This document shows positions 8,265 to 17,122 of a stretch of 64,000 nt of DNA, in pieces. The number at the start of each line of letters is the position of its first letter. The stretch's first letter is position 1. A program made the translations under genes and the position numbers. The notes beneath the pieces were generated by a model. The model was not told the origin of the DNA and ran no database searches. It was given only the letters and a program-made list of their open reading frames with translations. This stretch comes from Phycisphaeraceae bacterium (lineage in GTDB: Bacteria > Planctomycetota > Phycisphaerae > Phycisphaerales > UBA1924), in assembly GCA_019636535.1 (NCBI GenBank), contig JAHBXK010000002.1, positions 124,001 to 188,000 of the forward strand, read 5' to 3'.

Positions 8265-9462
8265 GCGGCCCGAGTTCGTGGAAGAGCCCGGCATCGCGGA
8301 AGAGGATGCGACGCTGCGCGTTCGAGAGGGCTAGTTCGCTGAGCCGGCGCGGATCGACCCATTCGCCCCTGCGCGGTCGGGGTGACTTTGCACGGCCCGG
8401 AACACCTGTCCACACCTCGAAGTGCACGTCGCGGTGCGTGGTGCGGTGGATGAAGCGCTCATCGGGCGTGTCTGCCGCGATCCGCGTGCCGGTCTCCACG
8501 GAGAGTTCGTGTGCCGTTGCGTGGCGGTCGTGGCGCTCGACGGTGACGGCCTGCCACATGCACGACCACATGCCGCCTCCGGGTCGCTGCTCGACGAGCA
8601 GTGCGCCGTCGCGACGACGGACGAGCAAAGTCGATGCGTAGAGCGCCTTCCGTGCCGAGCGTGACTTGACGGTCGGGATGCGTGCCGTCGTTCCCTGCGC
8701 TCGGGCCACGCACAGGCTCGCGAGGGGGCAGCGTTCGCAGCGTGGCGCTGCCGGCGCGGGCAGGCAGACGGTGGCGCCGAGTTCCATGATCGCCTCGTTC
8801 ACCACGCCGGGGCGCTTCGCGGCACGCACCAGGTTCGTCGATTGCTCCCACAGCCATGCCTGGGCTGCGCGGTCGTCGCTCGCGGCCTTCTTGCCGTGCA
8901 GACGGAGCAGCACACGCGCAACGTTGCCGTCGACGATCGGCTCGTGCTTGTCGAAGGCCAATGACGCGATGGCTCCGGCGGTGTATCGCCCGACACCCGG
9001 GAGCGAGCGAAGAGACTCAACGTCGTTCGGCAGTTCGCCCCCGTGCGAGTCAACCACCATGCGTGCTGCGGCGTGCAGGTTCCTGGCCCTTCGGTAGTAG
9101 CCGAGGCCCGACCACTCCGCGAGCACGTCGTCCTGACTTGCTGCGGCGAGGCGGGAGACTGTTGGGAATCTCGCGAGAAACTTCGGCAGGCGATCGGCGA
9201 TGCGCGAGACCTGCGTCTGCTGCAGCATCGCCTCGGCGACGAGCACGACATACGCGTCGCGCTCGCCGGCGGGCCGATCTCGCCAGGGCAGTGCGCGCGC
9301 GTTGCCGGGCGTGTTGAACCATGCCTGGAGCGCACGCGCCGACTCGACCGCCACCGCGGCTTGCGGATCGACCGGGCGCTGGCGCGCGGAACGCGCGGAG
9401 GTTGTTCGTCGGGGCGACCCGCGGTCGTTTGAACGGGCAATCTTGCCTGACTCTGCGGCCAT
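8245..9462 (-). CDS. mutY: A/G-specific adenine DNA glycosylase MutY
   Basis: A 405-residue base-excision repair enzyme that removes adenine mispaired with 8-oxoguanine. It carries the catalytic Glu in AEAMLQQTQV, the helix-hairpin-helix LPGVGRYTAGAIASLAF, and the catalytic Asp in VDGNVARV. A four-Cys iron-sulfur motif is present with a wider first gap than usual (C-x8-C-x2-C-x5-C instead of C-x6). A C-terminal NUDIX-like 8-oxoG recognition domain begins around ASTLLVRRRDGALLVEQRPG. The ATG at 9462 is chosen because it follows the yidC stop by 29 bp; the longer open frame would run into yidC. The gene lies downstream of yidC on the same strand, and its 3' end overlaps gspE by 20 bp. Confidence 0.93.
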   Translation of the reverse strand: MAAESGKIARSNDRGSPRRTTSARSARQRPVDPQAAVAVESARALQAWFNTPGNARALPWRDRPAGERDAYVVLVAEAMLQQTQVSRIADRLPKFLARFPTVSRLAAASQDDVLAEWSGLGYYRRARNLHAAARMVVDSHGGELPNDVESLRSLPGVGRYTAGAIASLAFDKHEPIVDGNVARVLLRLHGKKAASDDRAAQAWLWEQSTNLVRAAKRPGVVNEAIMELGATVCLPAPAAPRCERCPLASLCVARAQGTTARIPTVKSRSARKALYASTLLVRRRDGALLVEQRPGGGMWSCMWQAVTVERHDRHATAHELSVETGTRIAADTPDERFIHRTTHRDVHFEVWTGVPGRAKSPRPRRGEWVDPRRLSELALSNAQRRILFRDAGLFHELGPLSPRPR

Positions 9463-9491
9463 GATCGCCGGATCCGTCTTGTGCGTGGCGG

Positions 9492-11849
9492 CTACTTCTT
9501 CTTGTACTTCTGCGCCAGGCGTGCCTGCTGCTCGCGCTGCTTCTGGATCTCGATGGCACGCTCCTGCATTCGAGCGAGCCATCCGCTGCGCTTCTTGCCG
9601 GTGGTCGGCTTCTTGGGTTCGAGTTCGCTCTTGTCGACATGGGCGCGGATCCAGCGGCTCTCGAAGATGCCCAGGGCGGAGTTGGTGAGGAAGTAGAGCG
9701 CCAGGCCGCTGGGGGCGTTGTACATGAAGAGCGGGAAGAGCACGACCATCATGACCTTGGCGATTTTCTGCTGCTGTTGTTGCTCGGGCGTCAGGGTGAC
9801 GGTGGTCGGCGGCTGCATGTACTTCTGCTGGATGTAGAACAGCACGCCCATCAACAGCGGGAGGATATTCAGGCTGTCAACGGGGCCGATGAACCCGGAC
9901 AGCAGCGGCAGGGGGATCCCCTTCTGCATGCCGAAGAGGCTGCGGAAGTCCAGGAACTTGTCGGGCTCGGCGAGGTCGGCGAGGAAGAGCCATCCTCCGC
10001 CTGTGAGCGTCTGGATAATGCCGAAGAACGCGGGCTCGTGGCGCAACTCAAACGCGAAGAAGAGCATCGCCGAGAGGGCGATCCAGATCGGCGTTTGCAG
10101 GAACATCGGCAGGCATCCGAGCGCCCCGGCGTAGTTCACGTTCTCTTCGCGCATGAGCCGGGCCATTTCTTCGCGCAGCTTCTTGGGGTCCTTGCCGTAC
10201 TTTTCCTGCAGCGCCCGCTGCTTGGGCGCGATGGCCTGCATCTGCTTGCCGAAGCGGAGCAGGTTCACCTGGCTCCAGCGCGTCACGGGGTGCAGGATGG
10301 TTCGGACACAGACCACCAGCAGCATGATGGCCAGGGCCCAGTCGAAGACGACGTACCGCTGGATGGTCGTGAGGAAGGCCAGGAGCAGGTGTGTGAGCGT
10401 CTGGAACGTGCAGAACGCGCACGGCCCACCGAAGTTGTACACCACGACCTCGCGAAGCCCGACGGCGCTGGAGATGGGCTGAGCGCCGATGACGCTCTTG
10501 GCCATCGGGCCGGCGTAGGCGGCGATCGAGAAGTCGGCGAAGCCGCCGCCCGCAACGCGTTGTGTGGTCGACGTGAACTTCAGTGCTACTTCGCCCGCCG
10601 GGAGGCGCTGGTGTCCGACGACGAAGTTGAAGATGCTCTCGACGAACGAGATCGTGGCCGGGCGGCCGTTGGGCACGACGAACCGCTCGATCGTCTCCAC
10701 CGAGTCGAGCCGCTTGCTTTCTCCGCTCGCGGCGGCGTCGGAGACGGGCGATTGCACGCTGACCGCGAAGTAACGGTTGGTCATCGCGGCCCAGACCAGA
10801 TCGAGCCCTTCCTTCTGGGAGGTGTCGTTCGGCCAGACCTTCTTCGATTCCCAGAAGGGCAGATCTGGTCTGCTCGGGTTGGGCCTGTGCCCCGACAGAA
10901 GGTCGTAGTGCGTGATGAGGAACTCGTCGGACTGTGTGATGCGAGCCGGATCGCGGTTGAGCGGCAGGAGATAGCCGAAGCGCAGCCTGCGACTGTCGCC
11001 GCCGTAGCGGATGACGCCGAGGGGCGGATCGGCCGGGCCGAACTGCTCGAAGCGCACCTCGATCGGCGCGTCGGTCAGGTTGCGAACCCGCTGTCTGACC
11101 ACGAACTCGTACGAGTCCTCGGGCAGTTCGTATCGGCGCGTGACGACGGCGACGGGCGTCGCCGAACCGTTCTCGATCGTGGCCTCGAACTCGCCCGGCG
11201 CAACCTCTCGCCAGAACGTCCTGCTCGTGTCGGCCGTGTTCACGCTCAGGACGACGCGCTGACCGTTGATCGTGACGGCCTCGGCCGCGTAGGGCACGAT
11301 TCCGAGTTCCGGTCTCAGGTACGACCGAGCGAACTGCTGCAGCACTTCGTTTGTGCGACGGTCGGCGTGCTCGAAGTGGTTGGCGAGCGTGAGGCGTTCG
11401 ACGCCTGCACCGATCGCTGAGAACTCCAGGCGCATCGAGTACTTGCCGCCGTCACGAGCGGAGGTGATCGAGCCGATCGGCGTCAGGTCGACGCGGTTGA
11501 TCTCGGTTGCACGAAGGCCGGCGAACAGATCGGTTGTTGGCGAAAGTGGGGGTGCGGCCTCGGCGGGTTGCTCGGCGGCGGGAGTCTGCGCGGTGGTGGG
11601 GGATTGGGCGGGTGGGGGTGCTTCGGTGCCGCGTGGCTCCGCTGTTGGGGCGGCAGTTCCGGACGGCGTGGAGGTGAGCGGAGCCGTTGCGGCTGCCTGT
11701 TCGTCGGATGTGCCGGCACCCGTCGTTTGCCCCGCGCCTTGCCCGGCCTTTCCGCCGAGCACGAACGCCGCGACGATGCTCCCGCCGAGCACGATGAGGA
11801 TCGCCAGCGGCACCACCGCACGCAGCACTTTGTTGGGCTCTTTTCGCAT
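9492..11849 (-). CDS. yidC: YidC/Oxa1-type membrane protein insertase
   Basis: A 785-residue inner-membrane insertase. The first membrane helix follows the start (VLRAVVPLAILIVLGGSIVAAFVLGG). A Thr/Ala/Pro linker and a large periplasmic P1-type beta-sandwich domain follow, to about residue 480. The Oxa1 core has five predicted helices, including the hallmark segment GCLPMFLQTPIWIALSAMLF and the conserved positively charged cytoplasmic hairpin KQRALQEKYGKDPKK. The C-terminal tail is basic, ending in KYKKK, as often seen in insertases that also bind ribosomes. The ATG at 11849 is preferred over an upstream in-frame start at 11882 because it places the first helix normally. It is divergent from nadE (101 bp between starts) and followed by mutY. 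Confidence 0.93.
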   Translation of the reverse strand: MRKEPNKVLRAVVPLAILIVLGGSIVAAFVLGGKAGQGAGQTTGAGTSDEQAAATAPLTSTPSGTAAPTAEPRGTEAPPPAQSPTTAQTPAAEQPAEAAPPLSPTTDLFAGLRATEINRVDLTPIGSITSARDGGKYSMRLEFSAIGAGVERLTLANHFEHADRRTNEVLQQFARSYLRPELGIVPYAAEAVTINGQRVVLSVNTADTSRTFWREVAPGEFEATIENGSATPVAVVTRRYELPEDSYEFVVRQRVRNLTDAPIEVRFEQFGPADPPLGVIRYGGDSRRLRFGYLLPLNRDPARITQSDEFLITHYDLLSGHRPNPSRPDLPFWESKKVWPNDTSQKEGLDLVWAAMTNRYFAVSVQSPVSDAAASGESKRLDSVETIERFVVPNGRPATISFVESIFNFVVGHQRLPAGEVALKFTSTTQRVAGGGFADFSIAAYAGPMAKSVIGAQPISSAVGLREVVVYNFGGPCAFCTFQTLTHLLLAFLTTIQRYVVFDWALAIMLLVVCVRTILHPVTRWSQVNLLRFGKQMQAIAPKQRALQEKYGKDPKKLREEMARLMREENVNYAGALGCLPMFLQTPIWIALSAMLFFAFELRHEPAFFGIIQTLTGGGWLFLADLAEPDKFLDFRSLFGMQKGIPLPLLSGFIGPVDSLNILPLLMGVLFYIQQKYMQPPTTVTLTPEQQQQQKIAKVMMVVLFPLFMYNAPSGLALYFLTNSALGIFESRWIRAHVDKSELEPKKPTTGKKRSGWLARMQERAIEIQKQREQQARLAQKYKKK

Positions 11850-11950
11850 CAGGCCCCGATGGTACGCACAGGCGCTGGTCAACTCCTTGATCCGTCAACG
11901 TCTTCGGTCGTCGGGTTCCGGCGTGGCTATCCGTTCACTACGCTTGCGGC

Positions 11951-13717
11951 GTGAGACTGGCGCTGGTGCAGTTCAATCCGACCGTCGGTGACCTTGCGGG
12001 CAATGCGCAAGCGATCTCGGCGTGGACAGAGAAAGCACGCGAAGTCGGCGCGGATCTGGTCGTGTTTCCTGAACTGGCGCTCTGCGGCTATCCGCCGAAG
12101 GACTTGCTCCATCAGCGCGGGTTCATCAACGCCTGCGCGAGCGCCGCGAAGCAGGTCGGCGAGTCGGCCTCGAAGGGGCTGACGCTGGTGTTCGGGTGTC
12201 CGCTTCCTGCCGAACCTTCAGCGCCGGGCGCTGATCCGATGCAGCCCGACGGCGTGTGCAACTCGCTGCTGGTCTATCGCGACGGCGAGTACTTGGAGTA
12301 CTACGACAAACGGCTGCTTCCTTCGTACGACGTCTTCGACGAGGACCGGCACTTCGTGTCCGGCGATCGGGCGGTCGTCGTTTCCGTGCGGTGCGCTGAC
12401 GGTGGCACCACAGCTGTCGGGCTATCCATCTGCGAGGACCACTGGAAGGGCCGGGACGCTGGATTCGCGGCGCGTTACGCCGATCGTCCGGACCCGGTGG
12501 CCGAACTCGCCGCCGCGGGCGCACGGGTGATCGTCAGCCCCTCGGCCAGTCCGTTCGTGCTCGGCAAGGGCGAGCGGCACCGTCGCATTCTCGCACACCA
12601 TGCGCAAACGCACGGCGTCTTCATCGCCGCGGTCAATCAAGTCGGCGGGAACGACGATCTGGTTTTCGACGGTCACGCGGCGGTCTTCGATCCGTCCGGC
12701 ACGCTCGTCGCCGCGGGGCCGGGGTTCGTCGAGTCGATGACCGTGGTCGACGTGCCCGGTGTTTCCGACTCGGTGCGGGCGGTGACCGATCCTGTGCTGA
12801 CGACCGCGCCCGAAGCGCTGCTGCACCGCGCCCTTGTTCGGGGCGTGCGCGACTATCTTCGCAAGACCGGGTTCACGTCAGCGATCGTCGGTCTCTCGGG
12901 CGGCATCGACTCGGCCGTCACGGCCGTCATCGCGGCCGCAGCGATGGGCCGGACCGCGGTGATGGGCGTGGCGATGCCGTCTCGGTTTTCGTCTGAGGGT
13001 TCGTTGAGTGATGCGCGCGAACTGGCCCGACGTCTGGGCATCGCGTTCGAGGAGATCCCGATCGAGCCGCCCGTGCGGGCTCTCGAGTCTTCGCTCGCGC
13101 CGATCTTCCAGCGACTCGGCAAGTCCGAGCGCGACATCACCGAGGAGAACCTGCAGTCGCGAGTCCGCGGCACGTTGCTGATGGGTCTTTCGAACAAACT
13201 CGGGAGTTTGGTGCTCACCACCGGCAACAAGAGCGAACTGGCCGTGGGGTATTGCACGCTCTACGGCGACATGAACGGCGGGCTGGCCGTGCTCAGCGAC
13301 GTCTCGAAGCAGTGGGTTTATCGCCTGGCACGCTGGATGAACGAACACCCGGACCAGATCGACCTCATGGACGATGGTTTGCCAGTCGCCGCATTGGCGC
13401 TCCGCAAGCCACCGATCCCTGTTGAATCGATCTCCAAGCCGCCTTCGGCCGAACTCCGTCCCGACCAGACCGATCAGGACTCACTGCCACCTTACGACAT
13501 GCTCGACCGCATCATCGAGGGGTACGTCGAGGCCAGGCTCGACTCCGACGAGATCGCCCGTCGAGCCTCGCTCGACCCGCATTTGGTCCGCCGCATCGTC
13601 ACGATGATCGATCGATCCGAGTACAAGCGACGGCAAGCCGCCGTGGGCCTGAAGGTCACCGCGACGGCGTTCGGCGTCGGCCGTCGCTTCCCGATCGCAC
13701 AGCGTTACCGGCCGTGA
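11951..13717 (+). CDS. nadE: Glutamine-dependent NAD+ synthetase
   Basis: A 588-residue two-domain enzyme that makes NAD+ from deamido-NAD+ using ATP and ammonia drawn from glutamine. The N-terminal nitrilase-type glutaminase domain shows the catalytic triad context: Glu in VFPELALCGYPPKDLL, Lys in EYYDKRLLPSYDVFDE and Cys in GLSICEDHWKG. The C-terminal synthetase domain begins near residue 290, with the PP-loop IVGLSGGIDSAVTAVI and the downstream TTGNKSELAVGYCTLYGDMNGG. The start is GTG at 11951 (MRLALVQFNPTVGDL), which fits the usual first strand exactly. Length is normal for the two-domain form. It is divergently transcribed from yidC. Confidence 0.95.
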   Translation: MRLALVQFNPTVGDLAGNAQAISAWTEKAREVGADLVVFPELALCGYPPKDLLHQRGFINACASAAKQVGESASKGLTLVFGCPLPAEPSAPGADPMQPDGVCNSLLVYRDGEYLEYYDKRLLPSYDVFDEDRHFVSGDRAVVVSVRCADGGTTAVGLSICEDHWKGRDAGFAARYADRPDPVAELAAAGARVIVSPSASPFVLGKGERHRRILAHHAQTHGVFIAAVNQVGGNDDLVFDGHAAVFDPSGTLVAAGPGFVESMTVVDVPGVSDSVRAVTDPVLTTAPEALLHRALVRGVRDYLRKTGFTSAIVGLSGGIDSAVTAVIAAAAMGRTAVMGVAMPSRFSSEGSLSDARELARRLGIAFEEIPIEPPVRALESSLAPIFQRLGKSERDITEENLQSRVRGTLLMGLSNKLGSLVLTTGNKSELAVGYCTLYGDMNGGLAVLSDVSKQWVYRLARWMNEHPDQIDLMDDGLPVAALALRKPPIPVESISKPPSAELRPDQTDQDSLPPYDMLDRIIEGYVEARLDSDEIARRASLDPHLVRRIVTMIDRSEYKRRQAAVGLKVTATAFGVGRRFPIAQRYRP

Positions 13718-13903
13718 CGGCTGTTCGGATCGTGCGGACAGCGGCCCCATAACGTGCGTCTGTGGGCAACCTGTCGCAAGTGTGCGATCGACGCGGAATC
13801 GGAAGGTCCGCTAGCGCTTGCATCCCGGTCCGCGTTGTGCAAAATGCAAGCGCAAGCGTGCAAACCTCCGATGGTTGTGTACCATTCGCTGAACGTGCGT
13901 TTC

Positions 13904-14584
13904 ATGCCCCGCCAAACCCCTTCAACATCCCGGCAGCGCAAGCGGACCCACAGCGCAATTGATGCGCAGGGTCGGCGTGTGGTCATCGTCTGGGCCTCGC
14001 TGCTCGGGGCGATGACGGCCGTGGCCGGCGGGCTGCTCATGCTCGATTGGAAGCCCGTTCCTCGCATGGACGGCCTTTCTCTCTCCCCTCTGGCCGCCGC
14101 GACGTCCACCGGCTCGAAGGTCGATCCCGTGCTGCGAACCCGCAGCCCGCTCGACGTTGCCCGCTGGCAGGCCATCGTCGTGCACCACTCCGGCTCGGTT
14201 GTCGGCACCGCCGCGACCATCAGCCGTGAGCACGAAGACCGGGGCATCAAGGGCCTTGGGCATCACTTCGTGATCGGCAACGGGCAGGGAATGGACGACG
14301 GCCAGTTGCACATCGGCTATCGCTGGCTGGACCAGTTGCCCGGCGCCCACGCCGTGGGTCCCAACGGCGACTGGTTCAACCTGCAGTCGGTTTCGATCTG
14401 TCTTGTGGGTGACGGCGACCGCCGGCCGTTTACGCAGGCACAGGTAGCCCGCCTCCGTGAACTGGTGGCCGTGCTCTGCCGGGAGATGGATATCCCCGCC
14501 GACCGCGTGTATCTGCACTCGCAGATTGCCCCTGTCAGCGATCCGGGGCGGCTGTTCCCGCCCGACGCCATCGCTATCCGCTGA
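13904..14584 (+). CDS. Membrane-anchored peptidoglycan-recognition / N-acetylmuramoyl-L-alanine amidase
   Basis: A 226-residue protein with a basic N-terminus, one membrane helix (VVIVWASLLGAMTAVAGGLLML) and an extracytoplasmic PGRP/amidase_2 domain. The domain begins WQAIVVHHSGS and continues through GLGHHFVIGNGQGMDDG and the C-terminal RVYLHSQIAPVSDPGRLFPP. Zinc ligands of the fold are expected at the first His pair and at the later His of YLHSQ, and a Cys replacement is not seen, so catalytic activity is plausible. It would cleave the amide between N-acetylmuramic acid and the stem peptide, or bind peptidoglycan. The ATG at 13904 (MPRQTP) is chosen because the membrane helix then sits about 20 residues in; the frame is open upstream to 13754. 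Confidence 0.8.
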   Translation: MPRQTPSTSRQRKRTHSAIDAQGRRVVIVWASLLGAMTAVAGGLLMLDWKPVPRMDGLSLSPLAAATSTGSKVDPVLRTRSPLDVARWQAIVVHHSGSVVGTAATISREHEDRGIKGLGHHFVIGNGQGMDDGQLHIGYRWLDQLPGAHAVGPNGDWFNLQSVSICLVGDGDRRPFTQAQVARLRELVAVLCREMDIPADRVYLHSQIAPVSDPGRLFPPDAIAIR

Positions 14585-15055
14585 TCGCGGAAGATCGCGC
14601 CCCTCCCACTCGGCGGCCCCCTTCCAAACTCCTTCCATATTGGCCGTGCCCGACGAGCCGGTGCGTTGTCCACCTGCTTCCCGATGGGCCGTCTGAGCCG
14701 TCTGTCCGGTGCGCTCTGGGTCGCTCGTCTGTGGCCCGGTTGGACTTTTGACCCCCCTTGCCGATACTTTGCCCGTCACGAACGTTCTTCGTGGTGATGT
14801 GCTCCGGCTCGATCGGTAGGGCCATAACCTCCCTGTGGCTGTCGTGACCTGGGCGACCCGTGGTGCCCCGGGGCCCGGTCGACGGGGTGAGCTCGGGTGT
14901 CTGGGCCGGGTCGTGGAGGCCGTGGAACGGCGGACGCGGAAGTCGAATCGGGGGGATTGGCCGCGGGGTCGGGGGGAAGGAAGTTCGCGCTCCGGGGAAC
15001 GCCCGGAGGCTGTTGGTCGTATCGGTGTTCCCGATCCTTGTGCGAGGCGAGACGA
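14585..15055 (+). other. Intergenic region before the kinase gene
   Basis: About 470 bp without a convincing gene on either strand. The second half is extremely G-rich on the + strand. A weak promoter-like pair for the downstream kinase is TTGGAC at 14740-14745 and GATACT at 14763-14768, with a 17-nt spacer; both boxes match the sigma-70 consensus only partly. No terminator hairpin with a T-tract is seen after the amidase gene. Confidence 0.35.
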
Positions 15056-15988
15056 TTGCCGCTTGAACCCAAAAAGCCCGGTGAGATCGTCGAGGGGTAC
15101 CGAATCCTCGCCGAAGTCGGGCGCGGGGCCGCCTCGATCATCTACCTCGTCCAAGACCCCAAGACCAAGCAGGTCTGGGCGCTCAAGCACGTCAAAAGAG
15201 AGACGGACAAGGACCAGCGCTTCCTCGACCAGGCCGAGGAGGAGTACAAGATCGGTTCTCGCGTCAAGAGCAACGCGATCCGCAAGATCGAGAAACTCCT
15301 CCGCAAGCGCGAGGGGCTCCTGAGCACCTCGGAACTGTTCCTGATCATGGAGCACATCGACGGCTCCAGCCTCGAGCGAGAGCCGCCGTACACGTTCGAG
15401 GACGCCGTGGGCATCTTTGAGCAGGTCGCCCGAGGACTCGCCGACCTTCACAAGGAGGGCTTTGTCCACGCCGACATGAAGCCCAACAACGTGATCGTCG
15501 ACTCGCGCCAGGGCGCCAAGATCATCGACCTTGGCCAGAGTTGCAAGATCGGGACCATCAAACAGCGGATCCAAGGGACCCCGGACTACATCGCTCCCGA
15601 GCAGGTTCACCGGCGCGCCATTACCCCCAAGACCGACGTATACAACCTCGGCGCCACGATGTATTGGGTGCTCACCCGCAATTTCGTTCCCACCGCGCTC
15701 ACCGGCAAGACCGATTCGCTCGTCCAGGGAATCGACGAGGCGCTCATCCCCAAGCCAAAGCCCGTCCGCGAACTCAACCAGCGCTGTCCGGAACTCCTCG
15801 CCGCGCTGGTCATGGACTGCGTGGTGCCCAACCCCGACGACCGCCCGCAGATGGAGAGCGTCATCGAGCGCCTCAACCTCATCCGCGGCAAACTCGCCGC
15901 CGGGGCCATTCTCCGTCGCTCGGGCCAGTCCTCACGCGAAAACTCCGTCGGCGAGGCCGCGGCCAAGGCCGTTGGGTCCGGGGAGTAA
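15056..15988 (+). CDS. Soluble Ser/Thr protein kinase (non-RD, DLG variant)
   Basis: A 310-residue Hanks-type kinase with no membrane segment and almost no tail beyond the catalytic domain. Subdomains in order: Gly loop VGRGAASIIYLV, ATP-anchoring Lys in WALKHVK, a Glu in the following helix (EEEYKIG), catalytic loop HADMKPNNV, metal-binding IIDLGQS and activation segment GTPDYIAPEQV. Two departures are clear: HAD instead of HRD (a non-RD kinase) and DLG instead of DFG. The catalytic Asp, Asn and metal Asp remain, so activity is likely. The usual bacterial form has a transmembrane helix and sensor domain; both are missing. No in-frame ATG precedes the domain, so TTG at 15056 (MPLEPKKPGE) is proposed; TTG at 15038 is an alternative. 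The phosphatase gene starts 5 bp after the stop. Confidence 0.87.
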   Translation: MPLEPKKPGEIVEGYRILAEVGRGAASIIYLVQDPKTKQVWALKHVKRETDKDQRFLDQAEEEYKIGSRVKSNAIRKIEKLLRKREGLLSTSELFLIMEHIDGSSLEREPPYTFEDAVGIFEQVARGLADLHKEGFVHADMKPNNVIVDSRQGAKIIDLGQSCKIGTIKQRIQGTPDYIAPEQVHRRAITPKTDVYNLGATMYWVLTRNFVPTALTGKTDSLVQGIDEALIPKPKPVRELNQRCPELLAALVMDCVVPNPDDRPQMESVIERLNLIRGKLAAGAILRRSGQSSRENSVGEAAAKAVGSGE

Positions 15989-15993
15989 CCGGC

Positions 15994-16923
15994 TTGCTGC
16001 CGGTCTTCGATGGTCTCGACACGCGTGACGCGGATCAGGTGATCCGAACCCTGATCGAAGGTGCCCGCGCCAACCGCTCCGCCCCCTGCCGCCAGGGCAG
16101 TTGCGATGTCATCGGTCCATTTGACCCTGATGCCGCCGATCGGCCGCGCTTGATCGCCACGGGCGACATCCACGATAACCCGGTCTACCTGGCCCGCGTC
16201 GTCCAGGCCGCGGGTCTAGACGATCCCGCTTCGTCCGGGCCTCGCGCCCATCTCACTCTCCACGAACTCATCCACTCCGACCGCATCGAAGGCGGAGTCG
16301 ATCTCTCCTATCGCGTGCTGGTTCGGGCGGCTGCGCTCAAGGCCGCGCATCCCGGTCACGTCCACACGATCCTGGCGAACCACGAACTTGCGCAGTTGCT
16401 TCGCGCAGAGGTGCTCAAAGACGGTGTGCGCTGCGTGCAGGCCTTCCGCGACGGCCTTGCCTCGGTCTTCTCCGATGCCTGGACCGACGTTGAGGCCGCA
16501 ACGGACGAGTTCGTCCGTTCCATGCCGATCGCCCTGCGGGTGCGAATGCCAGGGTCCGATTCCGACCCTTCGGATCTGCTCTGCGCTCACTCGTTGCCCG
16601 CACCCGAGATGATGGAGAGATTCGATCCGACGCTCCTCGGTCGTGACCTCAACCAAGATGACTTTATCCCGCGTCGAGGTTCCGCCCACATCATGGTCTG
16701 GGGAAGGCACCAGTCGCACGATTTGATCGATTCGCTTGCGGCACGCTGGTCGGTCGGCCTTTTCGTCCTTGGACACGAATTCGCCGAGCACGGCGTCAAA
16801 CTGCTGTCACCTGCCGCCGTGATCCTGAACACCGACCACTCGCGCGGCGGCTTTCTCGATCTCGACCTTTCCACGCCGATCGACGCGCACGCCGCCGTCG
16901 GCGCGTTCCGTCCCATCGCTTGA
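15994..16923 (+). CDS. Metallophosphoesterase, likely protein phosphatase partner of the kinase
   Basis: A 309-residue calcineurin-type metallophosphoesterase. Visible metal motifs are GDIHDN, ILANHE (the usual GNHE with Gly replaced by Ala) and GHEFAEHG near the C-terminus; an additional conserved-looking His lies in LLCAHSLP. This arrangement matches the PPP/ApaH-like superfamily, which dephosphorylates Ser/Thr or nucleotide substrates. A TTG at 15994, 5 bp behind the kinase stop and preceded by GGGGAG 7 nt upstream, is the best start; the frame upstream only overlaps the kinase. Tight coupling to the kinase suggests that the two act on shared targets, but that is inference. Substrate unknown. 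Confidence 0.78.
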   Translation: MLPVFDGLDTRDADQVIRTLIEGARANRSAPCRQGSCDVIGPFDPDAADRPRLIATGDIHDNPVYLARVVQAAGLDDPASSGPRAHLTLHELIHSDRIEGGVDLSYRVLVRAAALKAAHPGHVHTILANHELAQLLRAEVLKDGVRCVQAFRDGLASVFSDAWTDVEAATDEFVRSMPIALRVRMPGSDSDPSDLLCAHSLPAPEMMERFDPTLLGRDLNQDDFIPRRGSAHIMVWGRHQSHDLIDSLAARWSVGLFVLGHEFAEHGVKLLSPAAVILNTDHSRGGFLDLDLSTPIDAHAAVGAFRPIA

Positions 16924-17005
16924 CCAAAGGTCTATCGCGATCTGACAGCGGCGACGTTTCTTCGTCGCGAGTGTCGGGATATCCCGTGCCGTAGATAGCA
17001 CATGT

Positions 17006-17082
17006 GTGAATCGCTTCGAGTGCGATCGTTCACTCCGATTCACCCAAATCAGCCGATTCGGACGATTCGACTTTGCTATAGT
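17006..17082 (+). promoter_or_regulatory. CGATTC repeat cluster and -10-like box ahead of the LuxR-type gene
   Basis: Three direct copies of CGATTC start at 17036, 17054 and 17063, and an inverted copy (GAATCG) lies at 17008-17013, all within 60 bp. A TATAGT box at 17077-17082 could be a -10 element; no good -35 box is seen. GGGAG precedes the ATG at 17123. Repeated half-sites next to a regulator gene fit autoregulation, but binding is not shown by the sequence. Confidence 0.35.
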
Positions 17083-17122
17083 CGTTTGTTCAATCGCAGT
17101 GCGCACCTGCTTGGGAGTTTCG

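Noticed and set aside
6087-8294. 735-codon open frame antisense to the gspE-type ATPase
   Set aside because: It mirrors the real gene in very GC-rich DNA, where antisense frames lack stops. The translation has no domain sense, while the sense strand has full Walker and tetracysteine motifs.
9639-11420. 593-codon open frame antisense to yidC
   Set aside because: Shadow of yidC; Glu/Arg/Asp-rich and without a recognisable start context.
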